DNA of 40,604 nt. Origin: Treponema sp. GTDB lineage: Bacteria; Spirochaetota; Spirochaetia; Treponematales; Breznakiellaceae. The position numbers and the translations under genes were made by a program. The stretch lies in the NCBI GenBank assembly GCA_031266875.1, contig JAISAE010000008.1, positions 1 through 40,604 on the forward strand, written 5' to 3'. Below are positions 1 through 8,172 of this stretch, one piece after another. The notes below the pieces were generated by a model. It had not been told where the DNA came from, made no database searches, and worked only from the letters and a program-made list of their open reading frames with translations. Within the stretch, counting starts at the first letter, position 1. Every line of letters begins with the position of its first letter.

Positions 1-3
1 GTA

Positions 4-150
4 TTCCATCTGTGGACGATTAGACTTCATCGGGGGCCGATTGGATTCCATCTGTGGACGATTAGACTTCATCGGGGGCCGATTGGATTCCATCTGTGGA
101 CGATTAGACTTCATCGGGGGCCGATTGGATTCCATCTGTGGACGATTGGA
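4..150. repeat. Tandem array, 42-bp unit (two 21-bp half-units), cut by window edge
   Basis: Seven consecutive 21-bp half-units alternate between a form with core ATCTGTGGACGAT and a form with core ATCGGGGGCCGAT, giving a 42-bp super-period. The second core is a perfect 5-3-5 dyad (ATCGG-GGG-CCGAT). The array starts at or before the window edge and ends 9 bp before the 3' end of the flavodoxin gene. An open frame crosses it only because the period is a multiple of 3. Confidence 0.95.
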
Positions 151-159
151 GTTCACCAG

Positions 160-642
160 TTACCGCGCAGATATATCCTTGAGCCAAGCATCCAGTTTGG
201 CGTTCAGTTCTTGGGTATCCTGTTTGCCTGCGTTAGGGAAATCAATCTCGCCCAGAATGGTGTTATCCTTGAGCGCGTCCCGCAGCTTGGAGAACGTCAT
301 GCCTTTTCCGCCGGCATGACAACAGAAAAGCGCGGCCTTTTTGCCGCTAAACTTGGTTTGCTGGAGAAAGCTCATAAGCGCAGGCGCAGGGGAACCAGCC
401 CACACAGGCCCGCCGAGTATGAGCAGCTCGTACTGGTCAAGATCAAGCCGGTACGGTTTGAGCGCGGGCATAGTACCGAAGAGCGCCTGTTTCCCGCCTT
501 GAAACATCTTCATAAACCCTTGTTTTGGCATACTTTCGACAAGCTCCAGCTTCAGCGTATCCGCGCCCAGCGTTGACTTGATCCGTTCCGCAATCACATG
601 GCTGTTCCCATCAAGGGAATAGTAAACCACAATAGCTTTCAT
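160..642 (-). CDS. Flavodoxin-like FMN protein
   Basis: Protein of 160 aa with a flavodoxin fold. It starts with a beta strand followed by an FMN phosphate loop (YSLDGNS, residues 8-14; family form is S/T-x-T-G-N-T) and has a GGPVWAGSPAP segment near residue 78 that matches the second flavin-contacting loop. The likely role is one-electron transfer or NAD(P)H-linked reduction in the cytoplasm; the partner cannot be read from the sequence. The ATG is preceded by TAAGGAGG at good spacing, so the start is firm. The gene is transcribed alone. The upstream gap holds a small palindrome (671-683, GCAAGA-C-TCTTGC). The gene ends just before the 42-bp array. Confidence 0.85.
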   Translation of the reverse strand: MKAIVVYYSLDGNSHVIAERIKSTLGADTLKLELVESMPKQGFMKMFQGGKQALFGTMPALKPYRLDLDQYELLILGGPVWAGSPAPALMSFLQQTKFSGKKAALFCCHAGGKGMTFSKLRDALKDNTILGEIDFPNAGKQDTQELNAKLDAWLKDISAR

Positions 643-715
643 AAAGCCTCCTTAATAAGTGTGCTATAAAGCAAGACTCTTGCACAAGCCACAGTCGAGA
701 GTTCGGTTTACACAC

Positions 716-2077
716 TCAATGCGTTTTTGGCGGGGGCAACATTCGTTCAAGCAGTACGCTGAATAGAGGGCGAGACATGATGATCTCGGACATAACAAAG
801 GCGCTCAGGCAGACCAGCACAAGGTTCCCCATATTGCTAAAATTACCGCTCATTTCAAGGATCAGTACCATAGCCGTGATTGGAGCCTTGACCACGCCGG
901 TAAAAAAGGCCGCCATACCGAGTATGATGAAGTTCAGCTTCTGGCTATCGTTGATAAAACCGCCCAGTTCCAGCATCTCGCCCATCGCTGCCCCAATAAG
1001 CGCGCCACAGGCAAGCACAGGTAAAAAGACGCCGCCGGAAGTACCAGAACCATGGCAGATCGCGGTAAACACCAGCTTGCAGGCAAAAAGCGCCAGGAGC
1101 AAACGCAGTGAATAGCCGCCGTTAGCAATCGCTTCAATCAGGCTATGGCCGCCGCCCAGCACATCAAACAGATACAAGCCAAAGGGAATGGACAAAAGCA
1201 AGGGGATAAGTGGACGAAACCTGAGTGGAATGTCAAAGCGATTATAGGTGTCCATCGAAAGATAGAGGGCGCGTTTAAACACATCGCCAAGAATCGCGCA
1301 CGCTATTCCCAGAAGAACCACCCAATGCATATACTGGAGCGGCAGCGTGATAATGCCCGCGAAGGAGAAGAGTGGCGCTGAGCCCAAGAAAAATTCGGCT
1401 GTGGCTTCCGCCGCCATGGACGCGGCCAGGGTGCTGGTGATAAACAGGGGCGAAAACGATGGACATAGCTCCTCAAGCGCGAACAGAACGCTGGCCAGCG
1501 GAACGCCAAATGTCGCCGCGAGCCCTGCGGACGAGGCAGCGACAATCAGGGTTTTTTCTTCTTCTTTGGAACGGTGGAACAGAGGAAGCATACTCATACC
1601 AACATACGCGCCAAGCTGAAGGGATGGGCCTCCGCGTGCCAGTGACAGCCCCGCGCCCAAGCCACATACGTCGGTAATGATTTTGAGCGGCAGCTCCGTT
1701 ATCCAGCGCATCTGAAAGTGACCAAGCAGGACGCCTTTCACCTGCGGTATGCCGCTTCCCTTGATCATGGGCCTGACTTTAATAGCCCAACCGAGAAACA
1801 GCCCTAGCAGCGTGAGAAAAGCAACCCACACCACAACCCACAGCGAGGAAGTACGAAAAAGACTGTTATACAACCAGACTCTGAACTTGTCAGCCTGACT
1901 CAGGGCATAACGGAAGAAGACTACCACCAAGCCAGCGGCAAAGCCGGCAAGGACGCTTTCCAGCACAAGCAGTAGACGAGAGTAATGCCAGTCATGAGAC
2001 GCGGTGTGCGTCAAGCGCGCATGATGCGGCGCGCCCTGCCTGTGTTTGTGAAGTTGCGGCTTCTTCCTATTACTCAT
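716..2077 (-). CDS. CLC-family chloride channel/transporter with Gly at the gating Glu site
   Basis: Polytopic membrane protein (453 aa from the ATG) of the CLC family. The anion-selectivity motifs are present: GSGIPQ, the segment around RGGPSLQLG, and GTSGGVFLP, followed by the C-terminal KAPITAMVLILEMSG region. The family's second motif is normally GREGP, and its Glu is the external gate in H+/Cl- exchangers; here it reads ARGGP, with a GGA codon at 1631-1633 (residue 149). The inner proton-pathway Glu appears kept (FALEEL). The central Tyr of the family's PLYSAIL-type segment appears to be Phe (PLFSVLL, near residue 439). A GTG at 2128 would extend the protein by 17 aa; I prefer the ATG at 2077, preceded by GGTGGG. 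No CBS domains follow. Divergent from the wbaP-like gene. Confidence 0.92.
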   Translation of the reverse strand: MSNRKKPQLHKHRQGAPHHARLTHTASHDWHYSRLLLVLESVLAGFAAGLVVVFFRYALSQADKFRVWLYNSLFRTSSLWVVVWVAFLTLLGLFLGWAIKVRPMIKGSGIPQVKGVLLGHFQMRWITELPLKIITDVCGLGAGLSLARGGPSLQLGAYVGMSMLPLFHRSKEEEKTLIVAASSAGLAATFGVPLASVLFALEELCPSFSPLFITSTLAASMAAEATAEFFLGSAPLFSFAGIITLPLQYMHWVVLLGIACAILGDVFKRALYLSMDTYNRFDIPLRFRPLIPLLLSIPFGLYLFDVLGGGHSLIEAIANGGYSLRLLLALFACKLVFTAICHGSGTSGGVFLPVLACGALIGAAMGEMLELGGFINDSQKLNFIILGMAAFFTGVVKAPITAMVLILEMSGNFSNMGNLVLVCLSAFVMSEIIMSRPLFSVLLERMLPPPKTH

Positions 2078-2150
2078 TGTACCCACCCATTCCACCCTAT
2101 CAGAAACCCCTGTTCTTGTCAAAACCACGTTTTTTGACGATGATGCTTCA

Positions 2151-3590
2151 ATGACTCTTTCTGACTTCGATACGTGGTATCGCGTGAGGTATCATCGTAC
2201 CAGTTCCGCCATCATAGCCATTGCCTTTATCTTTTCAGACCTCTTCGCCGTCATGCTTTCCTTTGGCGCGGGCTTTTTTGCCGTCAATCTCTACGACTTT
2301 GCCATCATTAACTTCAAATCCTTTGTTACCTATTGGCTTTACGTGCCGGTGTTCCTGCTCATCTTTCAGGTATGCAACCTGTATCCAGGGGTATCGCTGG
2401 CGCCGTCGGAAGAATTCAAGCTCTTTACCACCGCGTCGTTCATGGCGCACGGCGGCATCATCCTATCGCGCTTCATAGAAGACCGGGAACTTGACGCCAT
2501 ATCAGTTGCCTTTGCCGTCAGCTTCGTGTTTTCCACCTTTATGCTGCTTATGTGCCGGAGCGCCACGCACTACCTTCTGCGGAAGAAACGCTTGGGCGGC
2601 ATACCAGCGGTTGTCTACGGGGGCGAAGCCCTGGGCAAACTGGTGGTTGACCGCCTGCTTGACAGCGTTAAGACCGGCTATGTGCCGGTGCTGATTCTCT
2701 CTGAAAAGCTGGAAGCCGATGCCTATCGTGAGGTGCCGGTCTTACATGACATAAGCCTGGGGCCGGAACTGGTGAGGCGCTACAATATCAAGATGGCGAT
2801 AGTGGCAATGCAGGAACTTAACGAGGAGGAGCTGACGCGCCTGCTCAACCACTCGGTATCGGCGTTCAGGTATAACGCGCTGATTCCCGACTTCTTTCGC
2901 GCCACGAATATCTGGATGACGGTGCGGGACTTTGACGGGCTTCTGGGCTTTCTTACCAGCCACCGGTTGAAGATGGGCTGGAACCTCGCTATGAAACGTT
3001 TTATGGACCTCAGCCTCACGATAATCGGCGGCGTGCTCATACTGCCCCTCCTTTTACTGCTTGCTCTTGTGGTCAAAGTGAGTTCCCCTGGGCCGGTGTT
3101 ATATGGACACGGGCGGCTTGGGTGTAATGGCAAGCCCTTTAAGGCGTACAAGTTCCGCTCAATGGCGATTGACGCTGACGCTCGTCTACGAAAGCTGCTT
3201 GAGGAACATCCGGCCATGCGCGAGGAATGGGAAGCGAGCCACAAGATCAAGAACGATCCTCGCGTTACCAAAGTGGGGCGCTTTCTCAGACGTACCAGCC
3301 TTGATGAGCTTCCCCAGCTTATCAACGTACTCAAGGGAGAAATGAGCCTTGTGGGTCCGCGTCCCATTGTTGAAGACGAGGTGCCGAAGTATGGCGAAGA
3401 CTTCAAGCGTATTTTTTCAGTGAAGCCGGGTATAAGTGGACTGTGGCAGGTATCTGGGCGTTCCGATACGGACTATAACGAGCGTGTGTTGTTTGACACC
3501 TATTATCTGCAAAGCTGGTCGGTATGGCTTGATATGTGGATACTCTATCAAACCATTATCGCCGTGTTGCGTGGACGAGGAGCGTACTAA
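2151..3590 (+). CDS. wbaP: Undecaprenyl-phosphate sugar-1-phosphate transferase (WbaP type)
   Basis: Protein of 479 aa, the usual size for WbaP-like polyprenyl-phosphate hexose-1-phosphate transferases that start O-antigen or exopolysaccharide synthesis at the inner membrane. Four hydrophobic N-terminal segments (about 17-140) are followed by a nucleotide-binding-like domain (about 150-250) and the bacterial sugar transferase domain (about 280-479). Catalytic-domain marks are KRFMDL before the membrane helix, FKAYKFRSM (330-338), DELPQLINVLKGEMSL, VGPRP and KPGISGLWQVSGR. No convincing Shine-Dalgarno precedes the ATG, but no better in-frame start is nearby. The stop codon overlaps the start of a 41-codon duplicate ORF. 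No other glycan-assembly genes are adjacent. The sugar specificity is unknown. Confidence 0.9.
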   Translation: MTLSDFDTWYRVRYHRTSSAIIAIAFIFSDLFAVMLSFGAGFFAVNLYDFAIINFKSFVTYWLYVPVFLLIFQVCNLYPGVSLAPSEEFKLFTTASFMAHGGIILSRFIEDRELDAISVAFAVSFVFSTFMLLMCRSATHYLLRKKRLGGIPAVVYGGEALGKLVVDRLLDSVKTGYVPVLILSEKLEADAYREVPVLHDISLGPELVRRYNIKMAIVAMQELNEEELTRLLNHSVSAFRYNALIPDFFRATNIWMTVRDFDGLLGFLTSHRLKMGWNLAMKRFMDLSLTIIGGVLILPLLLLLALVVKVSSPGPVLYGHGRLGCNGKPFKAYKFRSMAIDADARLRKLLEEHPAMREEWEASHKIKNDPRVTKVGRFLRRTSLDELPQLINVLKGEMSLVGPRPIVEDEVPKYGEDFKRIFSVKPGISGLWQVSGRSDTDYNERVLFDTYYLQSWSVWLDMWILYQTIIAVLRGRGAY

Positions 3591-3820
3591 TGAAGAACCT
3601 GTTGTCGGGCTTGGTATGGAGCGTGTTTCCCGCGTGGGGTCAGAGCCGTTCTTTTGCCGAGCTCTGTCAGGTGGATGAAGAGCGGCGCGTGGCGCGTGGA
3701 CGAGGAGCATACTAATGAAGAAACTGTTGTCGATCTTACTAGCGAGTTTGGTATGGAGCGTGTTTCCCGCGTGGGGTCAGAGCCGTTCTTTTGCCGAGCT
3801 GTGCCAGGTGGATGAAGAGC
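3569..3820 (+). repeat. Tandem duplication (125-bp offset) across the wbaP / secreted-protein junction
   Basis: Positions 3569-3683 repeat at 3694-3820. Both copies begin at GCGTGGACGAGGAGC, which encodes the last residues of the transferase (RGRGAY) and supplies the ribosome binding site, and both run into the signal peptide of the next protein. The second copy has 12 extra bases (four codons in the signal peptide). The stop/start overlap TAATG is kept in both copies. Confidence 0.95.
3590..3715 (+). CDS. Mini-ORF from the duplicated junction (signal peptide plus chimeric tail)
   Basis: A 41-codon frame made by the 125-bp duplication. It starts as MKNLLSGLVWSVFPAWG, almost the same signal peptide as the next gene, continues through SRSFAELCQVDEE, then ends ARGRGAY, a copy of the C-terminus of the upstream transferase. 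Its ATG overlaps the upstream TAA and its TAA overlaps the downstream ATG, so all three frames could be translationally coupled. GAGGAGC precedes both ATGs. It is either a duplication scar or an expressed small secreted peptide; the clean frame and conserved coupling do not decide between them. Confidence 0.5.
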   Translation: MKNLLSGLVWSVFPAWGQSRSFAELCQVDEERRVARGRGAY

Positions 3821-4494
3821 AACGCGCTAAGGTCTTTTCCAGCGAGGGGCTGTTTGTGTTCAGCGATCAAGCGTCTGGCCTGCGTCTGACACCCGCCTCG
3901 CGGTCAGGCATCCCGCTTAGCGAGCCGATACTCAGCGCCAAGCCCGCGTTTCTGGCGGAATCGCTGCGGGTGCTTCCTCTGGACAAAAGCGCCGGCCTTA
4001 TCCGGGTCTACAACGCCTTGAGTCAGGTACGCGGCCTAGAGGGGCGTTTGTACCATTCGTTTACCCGCGACAAGTATATCCCGTTGTTTGAGCAGGCAAC
4101 CCGTATTGAAAGCGAGCGAAAAACCACCGCGATTCCCGATCCGCCCCCATCCACTACAGTTCCTGTGTCGGAGAATGTGTATATGCGTCTCAAGGACGCC
4201 AACTTCGGTAATTCCTACTACGAAGGCAGTCTTGTCGCCAACGCAGTAGGTCTCCGCTATACCCTGACCAATTTCAGGAACCTGACTTACCTGCTCATAC
4301 CGGTTATCAAAGAACGGCGCTTCATTGCCCAGCTTTACTTTGAGTTCATTGACGAAGGCTTACTGGTGTACAGTGTCGCCGCCGCCGATGCCTCAGACTT
4401 TATTGCCTCAATGATCGACATTCCCTCAGCCATCGAGAAACGCCTCGTGGTAATCATTGACTGGGTTGTTGACGGCATTCAGCAAACTCCGTAA
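3715..4494 (+). CDS. Secreted protein of unknown function
   Basis: Protein of 259 aa with a clear signal peptide (basic MKK, hydrophobic core, likely cleavage after AWG or GQS near residues 20-23) and no lipobox Cys. The mature part is mixed alpha/beta with no motif I recognise. It contains a Pro/Thr-rich linker around residues 141-152 separating two parts, the second with hydrophobic strands (YLLIPVI, AQLYFEFI). It is probably periplasmic or exported. It is coupled to the preceding mini-ORF by a TAATG overlap with an upstream GAGGAG, so it likely belongs to the wbaP transcript. I cannot assign a function. Confidence 0.75.
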   Translation: MKKLLSILLASLVWSVFPAWGQSRSFAELCQVDEEQRAKVFSSEGLFVFSDQASGLRLTPASRSGIPLSEPILSAKPAFLAESLRVLPLDKSAGLIRVYNALSQVRGLEGRLYHSFTRDKYIPLFEQATRIESERKTTAIPDPPPSTTVPVSENVYMRLKDANFGNSYYEGSLVANAVGLRYTLTNFRNLTYLLIPVIKERRFIAQLYFEFIDEGLLVYSVAAADASDFIASMIDIPSAIEKRLVVIIDWVVDGIQQTP

Positions 4495-4532
4495 AAAACA
4501 ACTTTCTTTACGGCAAACACACCTGTTCTGAG

Positions 4533-5203
4533 ACAAAGCACGTTTGTTCCGGCACGGAGCGCGTTTGCTCTGAGCCGCAACAGTGTTGTTGTGAGCCGCA
4601 ACAACACTGTTGTGAGCCGCAACAGTGTTGTTGTGAGCCGCAACAACACTGCTCTGAGCCGCAACAGTACTGTTGTGAGCCGCAACAGTGTTGTTGTGAG
4701 CCGCAACAGTACTGTTGTGAGCCGCAACAACACTGCTCTGAGCCGCAACAGTGCTGTTGTGAGCCGCAACAGTGTTGTTGTGAGCCACAACAGTGTTGTT
4801 GTGAGCCGCAACAGTGCTGTTGTGAGCCGCAACAACACTGCTCTGAGCCGCAACAGTGTTGTTGTGAGGCGGAGCACGTTTGTTCTGGGCCGGAGCACGT
4901 TTGTTCTGGGGCAGACAAAACGTGCTCCGGGATAAACCAAATGTGCTTCTGAACCAGACCAAACGTGTTCTGAGGTAAAGCATGTTTGTTCTGAGGTAAA
5001 CCAAACGTATTCTGAGCCAGACCAAACGTGTTTTGGGATAAATCAAACGTGTTTCTGAAACAAACCACATGTGTTCCTGAGTAAATCAAACGTGTTCTAA
5101 GGCAAAGCAAACGTGTTCCTGAGTAAACCAAACGTATTCTGGGGTAAACCACGTGTGTTCTGGGATAAACCAAACGTGTTCTGAGATAGAGAAAACGTTC
5201 TTT
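4533..5203. repeat. Large array of 21-bp dyad repeats (about 32 units, two classes)
   Basis: It fills the gap between convergent genes. Class 1 (4575-4868, 14 units) has outer flank GAGCCG and a 14-bp core of 5-bp arms with a 4-bp loop: CAACA-nnnn-TGTTG. The loop is GTGT, GTAC, GTGC or ACAC. ACAC is the reverse complement of GTGT and occurs in four units, three of them also carrying GCTCTGAG at the right edge. Class 2 (either side, mainly 4869-5203) is more diverged, with flank TTCTGAG and core CAAACGTG or its exact reverse complement CACGTTTG. A few units are 22 bp. Long open frames on both strands (HNSTVAA or GSQQHCC repeats) are a by-product of the 21-bp period. Confidence 0.95.
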
Positions 5204-5277
5204 AGCGTGAGTTTGATGAGAAGTTTGTGCCATTCGAGTAGGAGTTTAGTGCTTGTTTGTGGATTTTATGATAACGC

Positions 5278-5316
5278 GAGTTCGACGGGAAGAGAAAAGT
5301 CCTCTTCGTCGAACTC
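5278..5316 (-). terminator. Strong hairpin downstream of pepF
   Basis: GAGTTCGACG (5278-5287) pairs perfectly with CGTCGAACTC (5307-5316). A further AAGAG/CTCTT stem continues after a 2-nt bulge and closes on an AAAAGTC loop. It lies 28 bp past the pepF stop. There is no T-run on either strand, so it may be a stability or Rho-type end rather than an intrinsic terminator. Confidence 0.5.
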
Positions 5317-5343
5317 ACGGCTGGATGATGGGCGCGTTTTGTG

Positions 5344-7113
5344 TTATTCAGCAAGCGCCTTACTGAAGGCTTCTACGCGGCTGGCGATAAGGGCGACACC
5401 TTTATCCCAGAACGCCTGTTGCTCAATATCGAAACCGGCTGAACGGGCTACATCTTCGGCGCTGGCGCTCCCGGTGGCTTTGAGCAGGGCATGGTAGCTT
5501 GGCGCGAAATCCGCGCCGCCGCTGTCTTGGGCTTTGGCATAGAGGCTTAACGAGAAGAGCTGGCCAAAGGCATAGGGGTAGTTGTAAAACGCCAGCGAAG
5601 GACTGTAGTAATGTCCCTTCACCGCCCACATATAGGGGTGCTGTATCGCAAGTCCGTCGCCATAGGCGCGTGTCTGTGCGTCAAGCATAAGCTCGCAGAG
5701 ACGCGCCGGTGAGACTTCGGCGAAGCGGCGTTCCTCAAAAAGGGCGCGCTCAAAGTAGAAACGGGAAAGTATATCAACCGTAACCTGACAAGCGTCCTTG
5801 AGGTTGCTTTCGATAAGCCCAGCCCGCGCTGAAGGTTCGGCATCGTTCAGGGCGCTCTCAAACAACAGGGTCTCGGCAAAGATGCTGGCTGTTTCCGCCA
5901 GCGTCATGGGGTAGTGGGCGAGGCTTGATGGTAGGTCTTTTATCAGTTCGTGATGCCATGCGTGGCCCAGCTCATGGGCGACTGTGCATAGCGCGTCAAA
6001 GGACCCGTCGAAGTTGCAGAGTATCCGCGACTCACCCGCGAGGGGGAAACTCTCGCAGTACGCGCCGCCGACCTTGCCGGCGCGTGGTTCCGCGTCTATC
6101 CAGGCGGATTCAAAGGCGCGGCGGGCAAACGCGCCCATATCAGGGTCAAAGGCATCAAAACACGTGGGGATATAGTCAGCTGTTTCTTCCCACGTCCTTT
6201 TCCGGCTTTCAGCGCCAAGGGGGGCGAACAGATCGTAGAAGGCGCATTGCGTAACGCCAAGCGCCCACGCCTTGGCCTTGAGATAGCGGCGGAACAGGGG
6301 CAGAGACGCTTCCAGCGCGGCAATGAGCGCGTTCAGGGTTTTTTCACTGATACGCGACTGAAACATGGACTTTTGCAGGGGTGAATCCCAGCCTCGCCGC
6401 GTGTCCAGCGAGATACTCACGCCTTTCACGCTGTTAAGCGCCGCGGCAAGGGGTATCTCAACGGATTTCCATACCTCAATTTCTTTCAGAAAGGCTTTTT
6501 CACGCACACTCCGATCAGGATCAGTGGCAAGATTACGCAGTTCGACAACGGTTTTTCGCTCGCCGCTCTGTTCGTTCCACAGCGCCGAAGCGGTTGAGGA
6601 GATCGCCTCATGGAGCCGCGTCCATGCGTCGCCGCCGGAGCGGGAGAGGTCATTAGCAAGGTCTTCCATTTCAGGGGAAAGCTGGAAACGCGCCGCGGTA
6701 ATCTCTTTATTAACAAAGAAAGTGTATGGCGCAAGCTGTGGATCGTTAAGCAGACGCGGCATCGCAGCGGCTTCGCTTAAACGCTGCCGAAACACAACCG
6801 CAGCCTTCTTCAGTGGTAAAGAAGCCGCTTCAATGGCGTTGACTTCGGCAAGCGCACGCGGCGCACGGGTGTCAGTCGTGTAAACCACCTCAGCATAGGC
6901 GCGGAGGTTATCCGCGACATCGTTTGCCTGCTCGTATGCGGTGATGAGGCGCAATAAAGCGTCCGGCTCGTTGCCCAGCGGCTTTTCCAGCAGGGCAAGA
7001 AGCGCGTCAATACTGTGTCCAAGCCGCGTCAGGCCGGCCTTATACTCTGGCGAGTCAAACCCAGGGTAAATTGAATTCAAGTTCCAATGAGGAACCTTAG
7101 AACCACTGCGCAT
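5344..7113 (-). CDS. pepF: Oligoendopeptidase F (M3 family metallopeptidase)
   Basis: Cytoplasmic zinc peptidase of 589 aa that degrades short peptides. The HELGHAWHH motif places the zinc ligands and catalytic Glu at about H380, E381 and H384, with the third ligand in TLAETASIFAE (about E407). The conserved start (VPHWNLNSIYPG) and C-terminal YPYAFGQLF region fit the PepF/M3B family over full length. An upstream GTG is open, but GGAGG lies 7 nt before the ATG at 7113, so I use that. The start overlaps the end of ndk by 17 bp, which indicates a clpP-ndk-pepF operon combining proteolysis and nucleotide metabolism. Confidence 0.95.
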   Translation of the reverse strand: MRSGSKVPHWNLNSIYPGFDSPEYKAGLTRLGHSIDALLALLEKPLGNEPDALLRLITAYEQANDVADNLRAYAEVVYTTDTRAPRALAEVNAIEAASLPLKKAAVVFRQRLSEAAAMPRLLNDPQLAPYTFFVNKEITAARFQLSPEMEDLANDLSRSGGDAWTRLHEAISSTASALWNEQSGERKTVVELRNLATDPDRSVREKAFLKEIEVWKSVEIPLAAALNSVKGVSISLDTRRGWDSPLQKSMFQSRISEKTLNALIAALEASLPLFRRYLKAKAWALGVTQCAFYDLFAPLGAESRKRTWEETADYIPTCFDAFDPDMGAFARRAFESAWIDAEPRAGKVGGAYCESFPLAGESRILCNFDGSFDALCTVAHELGHAWHHELIKDLPSSLAHYPMTLAETASIFAETLLFESALNDAEPSARAGLIESNLKDACQVTVDILSRFYFERALFEERRFAEVSPARLCELMLDAQTRAYGDGLAIQHPYMWAVKGHYYSPSLAFYNYPYAFGQLFSLSLYAKAQDSGGADFAPSYHALLKATGSASAEDVARSAGFDIEQQAFWDKGVALIASRVEAFSKALAE

Positions 7114-7549
7114 TATTATCCTCCCATTCACACATATCTTCGGCTTTGAAGAAAAGCGCTATTTCCCGCGCCGCGCTCGCCGCTGAGTCAGATGCGTGGA
7201 CGATGTTCAGCCGCGTTCTTGCCGCAAAGTCCCCGCGTATGGTGCCGGGCTGTGATTCGTGGAAATCAGTAGGCCCGGCCAAACGGCGCGTTACGCCGAC
7301 GGCTTCCTCGCCTTCGATGACCATAGCGATCACCGGCCCGGACAGGGTGTATTCCACGAGTTTGTCGTAAAAGTCCCGACCCTTGTGTTCCGCGTAATGC
7401 GCCTCGACCATCGCCTTGTCCATACGCAGTATCCTGAGCGCGACAATCTTGAGTCCCTTGCGCTCAAAGCGACTGAGTACGTCCCCAACGATTCGGCGCT
7501 GTAACACGCCGGGCTTCAACATAACAAAGGTTCTTTCCTGTGTTGTCAT
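7097..7549 (-). CDS. ndk: Nucleoside diphosphate kinase
   Basis: Protein of 150 aa, normal length, transferring the gamma-phosphate of ATP to NDPs through a phospho-histidine. The active-site histidine is H118 in NIVHASDS. The N-terminal RTFVMLKPGVLQRR and the PGTIRGDF segment are also typical. The start ATG is preceded by AGGGGATGAT and lies 8 bp after the clpP-like stop. The C-terminus (about the last six codons) overlaps the start of pepF. Confidence 0.97.
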   Translation of the reverse strand: MTTQERTFVMLKPGVLQRRIVGDVLSRFERKGLKIVALRILRMDKAMVEAHYAEHKGRDFYDKLVEYTLSGPVIAMVIEGEEAVGVTRRLAGPTDFHESQPGTIRGDFAARTRLNIVHASDSAASAAREIALFFKAEDMCEWEDNNAQWF

Positions 7550-7557
7550 ATCATCCC

Positions 7558-8172
7558 CTATGAGAGTTCGCCGCGCTTGGTGATGACTCTGGAGATGAGG
7601 CCGTATTTGACCGCTTCATCGGCGTTCATCCAGTAATCGCGGTCGGTGTCTTTCTCGACTTGCTCAAACGGCGCGTTGGTTTCTTCGGCGATAAGATGGT
7701 TAATCTTGTCGCGCAGTTTATCCAGTTCGCGTGCGTGAATCTCGATGTCTGTTGCGACGCCCCGTATACCCGAAAGCGGCTGATGGATGAGGTAGTGGCT
7801 GTTTGGCAGGCCAACGCGCTGTTCTTTGGGGCTGGCGAGCTGGATAATGGCTGCCGCGCTTGCTACGAGGCCCATGCCAATGGTCCAGACCGGCGGCTTC
7901 ACAAAGCGGATCATGTCGAAAATCGCGTAACCCGCGTCCGCGTCCCCTCCGGGCGAATCAATGAAGATACGGATAGGCTCATCGCTCATATCTTCCAACA
8001 GCAAGAGTTGCCGGATCGTCCGCTCGGCAAGCTCTTTCTTTATCTCTCCAGAAAGCAGAATCGTTCTGGTTTTGAGCATCTTGCTCAACAGCGGGTCCGC
8101 GCCTGCTGATTTTTCCTCTTCCCTTTCGTCCTCTTCCTCATTGTCTTCACATCTATTCTCTATATAACACAT
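7558..8172 (-). CDS. clpP: ClpP-family serine protease
   Basis: Protein of 204 aa. The catalytic triad can be placed by spacing against E. coli ClpP: S105 (GLVASAAA), H130 (YLIHQP) and D179 (DTDRD). The SPGGDADAG segment is the oxyanion-loop region. The first 25 residues are very acidic (NEEEDEREEE), unlike the usual ClpP propeptide. The GLVASAAA context, in place of GMAASMGA, suggests a secondary ClpP paralogue rather than the housekeeping copy, and no clpX is adjacent. The start is not certain: AGAGGAG lies about 11 nt upstream, and a six-codon out-of-frame ORF begins nearer to it. Confidence 0.92.
   Translation of the reverse strand: MCYIENRCEDNEEEDEREEEKSAGADPLLSKMLKTRTILLSGEIKKELAERTIRQLLLLEDMSDEPIRIFIDSPGGDADAGYAIFDMIRFVKPPVWTIGMGLVASAAAIIQLASPKEQRVGLPNSHYLIHQPLSGIRGVATDIEIHARELDKLRDKINHLIAEETNAPFEQVEKDTDRDYWMNADEAVKYGLISRVITKRGELS

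Noticed and set aside
1347-1677. Plus-strand frames of 72-90 codons inside the CLC gene
   Set aside because: They are shadow frames of a well-supported gene on the other strand.
4533-5203. CRISPR array
   Set aside because: Units are contiguous with no unique spacers of 25-40 bp, and no cas genes are present in the window.
4426-5233. Long minus-strand frames of 214 and 241 codons through the 21-bp array (HNSTVAA and GSQQHCC repeats)
   Set aside because: All frames of both strands stay open because the period is 21. There is no ribosome site or non-repetitive domain, and one frame runs into the 3' end of a real gene.
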